NCBI RefSeq assembly: GCF_900215435.1
Contig: NZ_OCMY01000002.1
Span: 620,001-684,000 of the forward strand
Direction of reading: 5' to 3'
DNA: 64,000 nt
Source of the DNA: Candidatus Pantoea floridensis
GTDB taxonomy: Bacteria > Pseudomonadota > Gammaproteobacteria > Enterobacterales > Enterobacteriaceae
Shown here: positions 44,833-52,239 of the stretch, piece by piece
Layout: each line of letters begins with the position of its first letter
Position numbering within the stretch: the stretch's first letter is position 1
Program-made: the position numbers and the translations under genes
The notes under the pieces: model-generated
Seen by the model: the letters and a program-made list of their open reading frames with translations, nothing else
What the model was told of the DNA's origin: nothing
Databases searched by the model: none

Positions 44833-45837
44833 ATGCACATCACCTCAGCGCGCCGCGCCGATTCTCCTGCACCCATCAATCGCCGCCTGGTGCTTCTTGC
44901 GTATGAATGCCTTTGTACCTTCGAATTCGGTACGGCCGTTGAGGCTTTCGGTAGGGTAGACGAGGTTTTTGGCGCACCGTTATATGATTTGAGCGTAGCC
45001 TCAGTGGAAGAGGGCACCTTTGGCGCGCAGGGGGGAATTCGCCTGGTGGTGGATGGCGGGCTTGAACTGCTGGAAGCCGCGGGCACCATTGTTATTCCCG
45101 GTTGGCGCAGCGTGCATGAGCCTGCATCGCCCCGGCTGATTGCGGCGTTACAGCAAGCGCACAGCAAGGGGACGCGCATTGTTTCCATCTGTGCCGGAAG
45201 TTTTGTATTGGGAGCGGCCGGAATACTGGATGGAAAGCGTGCCACGGCCCACTGGAACAGCACCAATATTTTGGCGCAAAGGTTCCCGGCGGTTCACGTT
45301 GAGCATGGCATGATTTATGTTGATGAGGGCGACATCATCACTTCAGCAGGTGGTGCGGCGGGTGTCGATTTATGTCTGCACCTGATTCGAAGGGATTATG
45401 GTATTGAAGTCGCCAATCGTACCGCCCGCAGAATGGTGACGCCGCCGCTGCGTGAAGGCAATCAGGCGCAGTTGCTTCAGCAACCGGTGCCGCAGCGTCA
45501 GGCAAAAACGCTCTCTCCGCTGCTGGATGATTTACGCGGCAATCTGAATACGCCGCTGGTTATTGAGCAGCTGGCCAGGCAAGCCGGTATGAGTCGACGC
45601 ACGTTTTTGCGTCGCTTTCATGATGCCACCGGTACCACGCCCGGCGAGTGGATGTTGAGCATTCGTCTGGAGAAAGCCTGCGCGCTGCTTGAGAGCGGCA
45701 TGCTGAGTATTGAGCGGGTAGCCGAGCAGGCCGGTTTTGGATCGCCCGAAACGTTGCGCCATCACTTTCGGCAGCGGCTTAACACCACGCCGACTAAGTG
45801 GCGCAAGGCGTTTAGTGCACGGGTGGCAGTCGGGTGA
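44833..45837 (+). CDS. GlxA family AraC-type transcriptional regulator
   Basis: 334-residue regulator with a DJ-1/PfpI-like N-terminal domain (ICAGSFVLGAAGILDGKRAT, with Cys at the nucleophile-elbow position) and a C-terminal AraC helix-turn-helix pair from about residue 225 (LARQAGMSRRTFLRRFHDAT, VAEQAGFGSPETLRHHFRQR). FtrA-like members regulate transport or amino-acid genes. The start is uncertain: ATG 44833 begins the conserved part, but the frame opens at GTG 44764. It is divergent from the DHA2 exporter, so it may activate it. Confidence 0.85.
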   Translation: MHITSARRADSPAPINRRLVLLAYECLCTFEFGTAVEAFGRVDEVFGAPLYDLSVASVEEGTFGAQGGIRLVVDGGLELLEAAGTIVIPGWRSVHEPASPRLIAALQQAHSKGTRIVSICAGSFVLGAAGILDGKRATAHWNSTNILAQRFPAVHVEHGMIYVDEGDIITSAGGAAGVDLCLHLIRRDYGIEVANRTARRMVTPPLREGNQAQLLQQPVPQRQAKTLSPLLDDLRGNLNTPLVIEQLARQAGMSRRTFLRRFHDATGTTPGEWMLSIRLEKACALLESGMLSIERVAEQAGFGSPETLRHHFRQRLNTTPTKWRKAFSARVAVG

Positions 45838-45843
45838 TGGGGA

Positions 45844-46110
45844 TTACCTCAGCTGGCTATCTTTACTGCCTCGACGGTTGTAACCGCCAATCGCCGCCTG
45901 TTTTTTATCAATGTTACTCTGACAATTTACACAGTAACGCACGCCCTTTAACGCCGCACGGCGCGCTTCCGGGATGGGAGCGCCGCACTCATCGCAAAAC
46001 TCGGCACTTTCACCGTGTCCGAGATGACTGCGCGCCCGTGCCACGGCATCATCTACCGTGGCATCAATTTGTTTGTTTACTGCACCATCATCAGACCAAC
46101 CGCCCGCCAT
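45844..46110 (-). CDS. ybiI: DksA/TraR-type zinc-finger protein YbiI
   Basis: 88-residue protein with a four-cysteine zinc finger (CDECGAPIP and RYCVNCQ) and an N-terminal helical part lacking the long coiled coil of DksA. It closely follows E. coli YbiI, including the C-terminal GYNRRGSKDSQLR. Biochemical function is not settled; relatives bind RNA polymerase. It converges with the GlxA regulator (six-base gap) and diverges from the TPP riboswitch region. Confidence 0.93.
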   Translation of the reverse strand: MAGGWSDDGAVNKQIDATVDDAVARARSHLGHGESAEFCDECGAPIPEARRAALKGVRYCVNCQSNIDKKQAAIGGYNRRGSKDSQLR

Positions 46111-46213
46111 ATTTCACCTCTTACGCAAAGCCATGAACTAAGTATAAGGCAACATGCAATAAATGCCGGTCAGGCAACGATGCCGTGCAACATCAGCCGT
46201 TTTTTTACTCCTA

Positions 46214-46243
46214 TTGACACATCATCAGGCACCATCCTAGACT
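46214..46243 (+). promoter_or_regulatory. Promoter of the TPP-riboswitch operon
   Basis: TTGACA at 46214-46219 and TAGACT at 46238-46243 are 18 bases apart. Transcription would start near 46250, right at the 5' strand of the riboswitch P1 stem. Confidence 0.55.
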
Positions 46244-46250
46244 GCGGCTT

Positions 46251-46364
46251 GTTCCAAGGGGTGCCCTGTTAGGGGGCTGAGATTCTGCCGGCTGGTGTTT
46301 TTTACTGGCATCGTAGTGACCCTCCGAACCTGATCCGGCTAATACCGGCGTAGGGATGCGGAAC
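46251..46364 (+). ncRNA. TPP (THI-box) riboswitch
   Basis: Conserved THI elements occur in order: GGGGTGCCC at 46258-46266, GGCTGAGA ending at 46282, a variable P3 arm, ACCTGATC at 46328-46335, GGCTAATACCGGCGTAGGGA at 46337-46356. P1 is GTTCC (46251-46255) with GGAAC (46360-46364). The aptamer binds thiamine pyrophosphate and is normally found before thiamine synthesis or uptake genes; here it leads three acyl-activation and reduction genes. Recognition is from sequence and pairing, both clear. Confidence 0.93.
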
Positions 46365-46389
46365 CGCAGGGCTTGCACGCCCTGATTCC
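46360..46389 (+). promoter_or_regulatory. Alternative hairpin overlapping riboswitch P1
   Basis: CAGGGC (46367-46372) pairs with GCCCTG (46379-46384), and flanking GGAA (46360-46363) can pair with TTCC (46386-46389). GGAA is also the 3' strand of P1, so the two structures exclude each other, as expected for an expression platform. Whether control is by termination or by ribosome access is not clear, since no U-run follows directly. Confidence 0.5.
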
Positions 46390-46446
46390 ATCTTTGTGCT
46401 TTGTAGCGGACAGTTCGCGCTCTTCGGGTGATGCCGGGGAGTTTTA

Positions 46447-46476
46447 ATGCAATCGCAAAGGTGGCTACGAACATGA
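46447..46476 (+). CDS. Possible 9-residue leader peptide coupled to the LuxE-like gene
   Basis: GGGGAG (46436-46441) lies five bases before ATG 46447, which opens MQSQRWLRT and a TGA at 46474-46476. This stop overlaps the ATG of the next gene (ACATGA), whose own ribosome site is weak. The layout suggests translational coupling, with the strong site as the riboswitch target. Confidence 0.4.
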   Translation: MQSQRWLRT

Positions 46477-47555
46477 CCGAATCGGCAATAATCTCAACGT
46501 TGCTGGCTTTCCTCCAGCGCAGCGACAGCTCGGATGACGATTTCAACCAGCTGGCCCTCGAAATCTTCGCCTATCAATTCGCCCACAACCAACCCTATCG
46601 CCGCTTCGCCATCCAGCGAGGACGCACGCCGCTGACGGTCAAACACTGGCGCAATATTCCGGCGATTCCGATTACCGCTTTCAAAGACTTTACCCTGAGC
46701 TGTGGCCCCATCGAAGCGATGCAGGCTGTTTTTATGACCAGCGGCACCACCGGTACAGTCAAAGGTCGCAGCTACCATCCAACGCTGGACGTTTGGCAAT
46801 GTTCGATGATGCTGAATTTCCGCCAGCGCTTTATGGCAGGCGTCGATCGCATTCGTATGGGGATTCTGTTTCCGGATACCGTCGCGATGCCAAACTCCTC
46901 GCTGGCGACATACCTGGCGCTGGCGGTACAGGCCTTTGGTACACCCGCAAGTGAAGTGATGGTGGGTGAACACGGCCTCGACGTGGAACGCGTATTCGCC
47001 GCGCTTGAGCAGGCTGAAAACAGCGGTGAACCCTATGCGCTGCTGGGTGCCAGCTACAGCTTTGTACCGCTGCTGGACGAAATGCAGCGCCAGCAGCGTC
47101 GTTTCTCCCTTCCCGCCGGCAGCCGTATTCTTGACACCGGCGGATTTAAAGGCCAATCCCGCGAGGTTGCCGCAGAGGCATTTTACACATCGCTTGCCAA
47201 TGCCTTTGGCATTCCACGCGCGCAGTGCATCAACATGTACGGCATGACGGAAATCAGCACGCAATTTTATGACGAGGGCAATGAAATCTGTCCGCCGGTC
47301 AAATCCGGCCCGCACTGGATCCGCACGCGTGTGGTGAACCCATTAACCGGCGACGACATGCCCGATGGCGAAGTTGGCGTGCTGGTACATCACGATCTGG
47401 CGCATTTCAATTCCGTTTCCGCTTTGCTGACGGAGGATGCGGGCGTCATCGTGCCTGGCGGTTTTCACCTGCTTGGACGGGTAACCGGCGCGAATGCAAA
47501 GGGATGCTCACTGACCATGGAAGATTTTCTGGCTGCCGCGCAGGTGAATCCGTGA
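46473..47555 (+). CDS. LuxE-type acyl-protein synthetase
   Basis: 360-residue member of the LuxE family (acyl-protein synthetase, related to PaaK/ANL ligases). LuxE uses ATP to adenylate a carboxylic acid, then carries the acyl group on a cysteine. Seen here: the nucleotide motif FMTSGTTGTVKGRSYHP, a middle YGMTEISTQFYDEG motif, and near the end GANAKGCSLTMEDF, with a Cys in the position of the LuxE acyl-accepting cysteine. An in-frame ATG at 46431 is possible. The start at 46473 overlaps a short leader. The downstream LuxC-like gene overlaps its end by four bases, so both probably form a carboxylic acid reductase. No luxABD genes are present, so this is not bioluminescence. Confidence 0.88.
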   Translation: MTESAIISTLLAFLQRSDSSDDDFNQLALEIFAYQFAHNQPYRRFAIQRGRTPLTVKHWRNIPAIPITAFKDFTLSCGPIEAMQAVFMTSGTTGTVKGRSYHPTLDVWQCSMMLNFRQRFMAGVDRIRMGILFPDTVAMPNSSLATYLALAVQAFGTPASEVMVGEHGLDVERVFAALEQAENSGEPYALLGASYSFVPLLDEMQRQQRRFSLPAGSRILDTGGFKGQSREVAAEAFYTSLANAFGIPRAQCINMYGMTEISTQFYDEGNEICPPVKSGPHWIRTRVVNPLTGDDMPDGEVGVLVHHDLAHFNSVSALLTEDAGVIVPGGFHLLGRVTGANAKGCSLTMEDFLAAAQVNP

Positions 47556-49000
47556 AAGAAGTGGCGGGGCATCTGCCGGGCTTATGCGCCAGCGAAGTGC
47601 AATGGCACACGCTGCGATTTGGTCAGGGTAGTGAGATCGTGGAAGTGGATGTTCCGGCGCTGAACGAAGCGCAAATCATCGTGCTGACTGCCCGCGTACG
47701 CGCCAATGCGCGCGCCTATCTGCATCAGCTGAGCGTGGCGCAGATCATCACCATTATTGATGAAGCGGTGGCGCGACTGCTGGATCGCACGCATCCCTTG
47801 CGCATCAAGGCCGAAAAGCTGCTGCCGATCGTGACGGGCTATGACGCAGACATGGTGCGCCTTGGCCTCACCGGTTATCTCAAGACATTTCGCCAGCCGC
47901 AGCTTAAGCGCTTTCTGGCGGAGGACTTCGCCCATCCGCAGATGCTGGATGATTTTCAGCCACGGCCCAAAGGCGGTTTTGCCCGTGCGTTTGGCCCGGA
48001 ACTCCTGCTGCATATCTGGGCTGGCAATGTGCCGGGCTTACCGCTGTGGAGCCTGATTTGTGGTTTGCTGGTGAAGGCCGGCACCATTGGCAAATTACCC
48101 GGCAATGAACCGCTGATGGCGAGCTGGTTTGCGCAGCTGCTGGCCGAAATCGATCCTCAGCTTGGCGCGTGTCTGGCGGTGGTTTGGTGGCAGGGCGGTA
48201 GCGCGGAAACTGAGCCGACCTGGTTACGGCAAGCGGATGTGGTGCTGGCCTATGGTGGCAACAACACGCTCGCCGCCATTCAGCAGCGTTTGCCTGTCAC
48301 CACGCGTTTCCTGCCGCACGGCCATAAAATCAGCGTTGGCCTGGTAGCCGCCTCGGCGCTCAATACCCGTCAGGGCGCAGAACTGGCACGACGCGTGGCT
48401 TATGACGTGATGCGTTACGACCAGGCCGGCTGCTACTCGCCGCAGATGCTGTTTGTCGAGCGCGGAGGAGCGGTGTCATCGGACGAATTCGCCGCCTATA
48501 TCGCGCATGAACTTGCCGCGTTGGCACGTAAACATCCGCGCCGCCCACTGGCTATTGAAGAGATGAACAGCCTCGCGGCATGGCGTAATGGCGAAGAGAT
48601 GCGTGCGCTGGCGGATGGCCGAACGCTTTACGGCCATCCCACCGACGGCTGGGCGGTGGTGAGCGTGGCACAAGCGGAAGCGCTGTTACCTTCCGCACTC
48701 GGACGCACGCTGAAAGTGGTCGCCGTTGATGCGCTGGAGGAGGCTATACAGGCGTTAGCGCAGCAGCGCCAGGTTCTCCAGACGGCAGGCGTGGCTGCAA
48801 CGCCTGCCGAACTGTTTCGTCTTTCCGCTTTGCTGGGCCAGGCGGGTGTTACCCGCATTACGGCGTTCGGTGACATGACGTCGCCAGAAGCGGGCTGGCA
48901 TCACGATGGCCGTTTTAGCCTGCTTGATCTGGTCACTATCACCGAGATCGAGCAGGGCGCAGAGGCGGCGGCTGATCGATTCGCGCCCTATGCAGACTGA
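47552..49000 (+). CDS. LuxC-type acyl-CoA/acyl-protein reductase
   Basis: 482-residue NAD(P)H-dependent acyl reductase of the LuxC family, which takes the acyl group from LuxE onto its own cysteine and reduces it to an aldehyde. The active-site segment is YDQAGCYSPQML, the catalytic Cys in the family-typical QxxCxSPQ setting. Upstream HIWAGNVPGLPLW and GTIGKLPGNEPLMASWFA are aldehyde-dehydrogenase-like cofactor regions. GTG 47552 starts the gene, overlapping the LuxE-like stop (GTGA), with CAGGTG upstream. The TPP riboswitch controls the whole unit. The acid substrate is not known. Confidence 0.88.
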   Translation: MKEVAGHLPGLCASEVQWHTLRFGQGSEIVEVDVPALNEAQIIVLTARVRANARAYLHQLSVAQIITIIDEAVARLLDRTHPLRIKAEKLLPIVTGYDADMVRLGLTGYLKTFRQPQLKRFLAEDFAHPQMLDDFQPRPKGGFARAFGPELLLHIWAGNVPGLPLWSLICGLLVKAGTIGKLPGNEPLMASWFAQLLAEIDPQLGACLAVVWWQGGSAETEPTWLRQADVVLAYGGNNTLAAIQQRLPVTTRFLPHGHKISVGLVAASALNTRQGAELARRVAYDVMRYDQAGCYSPQMLFVERGGAVSSDEFAAYIAHELAALARKHPRRPLAIEEMNSLAAWRNGEEMRALADGRTLYGHPTDGWAVVSVAQAEALLPSALGRTLKVVAVDALEEAIQALAQQRQVLQTAGVAATPAELFRLSALLGQAGVTRITAFGDMTSPEAGWHHDGRFSLLDLVTITEIEQGAEAAADRFAPYAD

Positions 49001-49086
49001 TATGCATATTGCAGGGCGCGCATTCATACGTACCCAGACACCTCTAAGATTTCGCTGCATCACATCCCATATTTCAGGAGCCTTTA

Positions 49087-49854
49087 ATGAAATTCACTAA
49101 CCGCACGGTGCTGGTTACCGGTGCAAGCCGGGGCATTGGCGCTGCCCTTGCCAAAGCCTTCGCCGCGGAAGGCGCTTTTGTGGTGGTCAATTATCTGCGC
49201 AATGCAGACGCTGCCGCTAGCGTGGTTGAGGCGTGCCGGTCGCTGGGCGGAGAGGCATTAGCCATCGCGGCAGATGTCACCTCTGAGCAGCAGGTCAACG
49301 CCATGATGGAGCAGATCGTCAGCGCCACCGGCTGCCTTGATGCCGTAATCAACAACGCCTTTGCTCCCTATGTGTTTGATACCGACCTTCGCCAGCGTTT
49401 CTGGGAAACGCCGTGGTCAGCCTATCAGGCACAGTTCGATGGCTCGGTCAAAGCCGCCTATAACCTGTGCCAGGCGGCGCTGCCGCTGATGCGCGCACGG
49501 GTGCGCGGCAGCATCGTCAATATCGTCAGTGATCTGGTGGCGCGTCCTTCCGTGCCTTATCACGATTACATCACTGCGAAAGCGGGGCTGATCGGTTTTA
49601 GCCGCACGCTGGCCACAGAACTCGGCCCGCTGGGGATTCGCGTCAACTGCGTGGCTCCGGGATTGGTTTATCCCACCGATGCCAGCCAGGCAACGCGCGA
49701 AGAGGTGCGCGATTTCCTCACCGCACAAACCCCGCTGCGCCGCATCGCACGACCGGAAGATATCACCGGACCGGTGCTGTTTCTGGCATCAGACTGGAGC
49801 GAATTTGTCACCGGGCAGACGTTGTATGTGGATGGTGGATTGGTGATGAGCTGA
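49087..49854 (+). CDS. Short-chain dehydrogenase/reductase (FabG-like)
   Basis: 255-residue classical SDR, third gene of the TPP-controlled unit. TGASRGIG is the cofactor loop and NYLRNADA suggests NADPH preference. The catalytic Tyr-Lys is YITAK, the preceding Ser lies in NIVSDLVARPS, and INNAF provides the Asn motif. It ends with FVTGQTLYVDGG, typical of FabG-like enzymes. AGGAG lies seven bases before the ATG, 86 bases after the reductase. A role reducing the aldehyde made by the LuxC-like protein to an alcohol is plausible but inferred. Confidence 0.87.
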   Translation: MKFTNRTVLVTGASRGIGAALAKAFAAEGAFVVVNYLRNADAAASVVEACRSLGGEALAIAADVTSEQQVNAMMEQIVSATGCLDAVINNAFAPYVFDTDLRQRFWETPWSAYQAQFDGSVKAAYNLCQAALPLMRARVRGSIVNIVSDLVARPSVPYHDYITAKAGLIGFSRTLATELGPLGIRVNCVAPGLVYPTDASQATREEVRDFLTAQTPLRRIARPEDITGPVLFLASDWSEFVTGQTLYVDGGLVMS

Positions 49855-50189
49855 TGCGTGCGCATAAACCTATCTGCACGCGTCGTAGCGGCGCAATTTA
49901 TTGCGCAATATGTGGATAGGTGCGGTGCTGTCAGCAATACGCGCGATAATCGCGCCGCAACTAATTGTGCTAATCAACGATGAGTTAGCGCATTAAATAA
50001 TAGATAATACGCTAACTGATCCACCTCAGAAATTTCCTTAGTTGAAAGAGTAAATCGCATTGCTAAGGGCGGTTTTCAGCGATGTTATTTTTATGAATAC
50101 GGATCATAACTGGCTAAAATTTAGCTTCATTGAATTTTATCATTCCCCTATAGTTTTTGTGGTTAACGGAATTAACGATAGGGATATTT
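49855..50189. repeat. Intergenic region with hairpin repeat
   Basis: GTAGCGGCGCAATTTATTGC at 49885-49904 belongs to a 22-base exact match with 6956-6977. A degenerate inverse, GCGCGATAATCGCGCCGCAA, follows at 49941-49960. The remainder to 50189 is AT-rich and marks the beginning of the lower-GC island; promoter signals for the next gene likely lie here. Confidence 0.55.
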
Positions 50190-50888
50190 ATGTACCACAG
50201 TGATGCGGTGATACGGCAGCTTCAGGCGCAAAGGATTCTGGCAGAAAAACTCGACAATGCGGTTGCAGGCGTTATTGATGCCGTTTCGGATCAAGTCAGT
50301 AAGATCAATAAAGGTGCGACCCGGCTTTCATTTTATGCATCGTGTTTTACTGATGAATATTATGATGTTTGTAAAAAACAGGCGTTCGAAGATAATCGAT
50401 TCCTGATGGGGGTAGCGCAGTTAGTAAAAGAGCGAAATATTGTTTTCTCACTGCTAAAAACATACTTAGATTATCAACTGCAAAACAGAAACTTCCGGCA
50501 GCTTGAAGTAATAAAAATGCATCTAATGCGGGCTAACATCCATATCGCTGCAAGTACACTCACTTCATCTTCATTTAGTCTGGGCGCGACTCTTGCGGTC
50601 GTAGCGGGACTCAACATTACGCTACCTGTTGGAAGAAACATTGGACAAGTCGTTGGGGTTATGGCCGGTGGCTTGGGAATTTATGGGGTAGTTCAGAATG
50701 CAGCAGATAGCGCGAAGCGCCTGCAGTTAATGCATCCGCCTTATTATCACGCATTATATGTCCGTGAGCTCGAAATGATGTATTTCCTTGTTGAAACTAC
50801 GCTAATGCGTGCAGGCGCACTTAAAAACGAATGGCTTTCAGATTATGAGATCGCTGAAGTTTTAATGAAATTAATGAGAAAAGCATGA
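50190..50888 (+). CDS. Uncharacterised protein with glycine-rich hydrophobic segment; possible T6SS effector
   Basis: 232-residue protein of no family I recognise. It starts MYHSDAVIRQLQAQRILAEK (ATG 50190 after GATAGGGATATTT). The N-terminal half is helical and charged. Residues about 125-180 are hydrophobic and glycine-rich (SFSLGATLAVVAGLNITLPV, then GQVVGVMAGGLGIYGVV), as in membrane-inserting or pore-forming toxins. There is no signal peptide. It overlaps a 61-residue membrane protein by four bases, and an orphan hcp follows. That order resembles effector-immunity-Hcp sets such as the pore-forming Ssp6/Sip6 of Serratia, a comparison by layout rather than by alignment. Confidence 0.6.
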   Translation: MYHSDAVIRQLQAQRILAEKLDNAVAGVIDAVSDQVSKINKGATRLSFYASCFTDEYYDVCKKQAFEDNRFLMGVAQLVKERNIVFSLLKTYLDYQLQNRNFRQLEVIKMHLMRANIHIAASTLTSSSFSLGATLAVVAGLNITLPVGRNIGQVVGVMAGGLGIYGVVQNAADSAKRLQLMHPPYYHALYVRELEMMYFLVETTLMRAGALKNEWLSDYEIAEVLMKLMRKA

Positions 50889-51070
50889 AGAGATTTTTAA
50901 AACAGTGGTTAATAACTGAAGGAAAGTTTTTGTTATGTATCTATGGCCCGGTTATAACTACTTTAATATTTGGCGTGTTAAAGGTAATTTATTATCCAGA
51001 TAGTGGGATGTTGAGTGTGGGGATATTTTATCTATGCGCTCTGACATTTTTTGTTTATAAATTTCGTTAA
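50885..51070 (+). CDS. 61-residue membrane protein; possible immunity protein
   Basis: Starts at ATG 50885 overlapping the previous stop (ATGA). Two hydrophobic stretches (LLCIYGPVITTLIFGVLKVI and GIFYLCALTFFVY) suggest a two-pass inner-membrane protein. Small membrane proteins encoded directly next to membrane-acting toxins are often their antidotes. No family is recognised. AT-rich like its neighbours. Confidence 0.6.
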   Translation: MKRFLKQWLITEGKFLLCIYGPVITTLIFGVLKVIYYPDSGMLSVGIFYLCALTFFVYKFR

Positions 51071-51085
51071 TTTAAAGGATTAAAT

Positions 51086-51565
51086 ATGTCAACTCCAGCA
51101 CATCTCTGGTTAGAAGATGAAAGTGGTTCTCCGATTGTGGGTTCGTGCACAATGCCGACAAGACTTGGTTCGATAGAGCTCAATTCGGTCATGCACAATA
51201 TTACGATTCCGGTGGATTCGCATACGGGAAGGCTGACAGCCACACGGATTCATGCACCGATATCCATTCAAAAGGAGTTCGATAGAACAACGCCGGTGCT
51301 GTTGCGTGCATTATGTCAGGCCAGAACGCTGAAATCTGCCACTATCAAGATGTACCGAATTAACGAAGCGGGCATTGAAATTGAATATTTTAATATTCTC
51401 CTGGATAACGTCAAAATCTCGAGCATCTCTCCGGCCCTGCTGCCAAACGGCCAGACCAGCACGCATCTGGAAAATATTGAGCTACGATATGAAACGATCA
51501 CATGGAAATATGTCGACGGCAACATTGTGTTTAAGGATGGATGGAATGAGAGAATGATCGCTTAA
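51086..51565 (+). CDS. Orphan Hcp-family type VI secretion tube protein (TssD)
   Basis: 159-residue protein with the Hcp beta-barrel pattern: HLWLEDESGSPIVGS at the start, VDSHTGRLTATRIHAPISIQ in the extended loop, ALCQARTLKSATIKMYRINE and ENIELRYETITWKYVDGNIV at the end. Hcp hexamers stack as the T6SS tube and carry small effectors in their lumen. No other T6SS gene is in the window, so this is an orphan. The two upstream genes may be its cargo and the matching immunity protein. AAAGGATTAAAT precedes the ATG. Confidence 0.85.
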   Translation: MSTPAHLWLEDESGSPIVGSCTMPTRLGSIELNSVMHNITIPVDSHTGRLTATRIHAPISIQKEFDRTTPVLLRALCQARTLKSATIKMYRINEAGIEIEYFNILLDNVKISSISPALLPNGQTSTHLENIELRYETITWKYVDGNIVFKDGWNERMIA

Positions 51566-51625
51566 TCTCGTTTGATGCTGTGACTGTAAAGTCCAGGACA
51601 GCTGATTTTAAGGAGGAGAACTAAC

Positions 51626-52156
51626 ATGAACAAAATAGTATTGCTCAAAGATGACATAACCAAAGTTCCGGCAGACGCTATTGTGAACGCCGCCAACACC
51701 TCCTTACTGGGCGGAGGCGGTGTTGATGGTGCCATCCATCGGGCAGGTGGGCCAGCGATTCTGGCTGAATGCCAGAAAATCAGGAATCGACAAGGTGGCT
51801 GTAAAGTCGGAGATGCAGTCATCACCACGGCGGGAGATTTGCCGGTAAAATATGTCATTCACACCGTTGGACCACACTGGCATGATGGGAAACATGACGA
51901 AGAAACGTTGTTGAAAAATGCCTATCTGAGCTGTTTTAAACTGATCGCTGAATATGGCATTCAAACCGTTTCGTTTCCCAATATCAGCACTGGTATTTAC
52001 AAATTTCCTAAAGCGCTGGCGGCTCAAATCGCGCTGGATGTGATTAACCAAAGTTTGCGTGATAACCCCAAAATCGAGAGAGTCAATTTGGTCTGCTTTG
52101 ACGAGGAAAATTACGGTCTGTATTTAAAAATGTTGGATGAACAACATGATCAATAA
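51626..52156 (+). CDS. ymdB: Macrodomain protein, YmdB-like O-acetyl-ADP-ribose deacetylase
   Basis: 176-residue macrodomain. The ADP-ribose-binding parts are IVNAANTSLLGGGGVDGAIH and FPNISTGIYKFP, which match E. coli YmdB along the full length (VIVNAANPSLMGGGGVDGAI, FPAISTGVYGYP). YmdB removes acetyl from O-acetyl-ADP-ribose and also inhibits RNase III. AAGGAGGAG precedes the ATG. The lower GC and place next to an Hcp gene suggest either a relocated housekeeping gene or an accessory member that could counter ADP-ribosylating toxins. Confidence 0.88.
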   Translation: MNKIVLLKDDITKVPADAIVNAANTSLLGGGGVDGAIHRAGGPAILAECQKIRNRQGGCKVGDAVITTAGDLPVKYVIHTVGPHWHDGKHDEETLLKNAYLSCFKLIAEYGIQTVSFPNISTGIYKFPKALAAQIALDVINQSLRDNPKIERVNLVCFDEENYGLYLKMLDEQHDQ

Positions 52157-52174
52157 TTCTTCAGAATAAAAAAA

Positions 52175-52190
52175 GCGGCCCTAAGGCCGC
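52175..52190 (-). terminator. Terminator of the malEFG transcript (bidirectional)
   Basis: GCGGCC at 52175-52180 pairs with GGCCGC at 52185-52190. On the minus strand the hairpin is followed by seven T residues, a strong intrinsic terminator 50 bases after the malG stop. The plus side serves the macrodomain gene less well. Confidence 0.8.
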
Positions 52191-52239
52191 CAAAAACCTC
52201 AACTGCAGTGAACGTTGAGGAAGGAGGATAATAATCGGA

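Noticed and set aside
46494..47315. 273-codon minus-strand frame inside the LuxE-like gene
   Set aside because: Antisense shadow of a well recognised LuxE-family gene.
46473..49000. Bioluminescence (lux) operon
   Set aside because: LuxE and LuxC homologues are present but there is no luxA, luxB or luxD, and control is by a TPP riboswitch.
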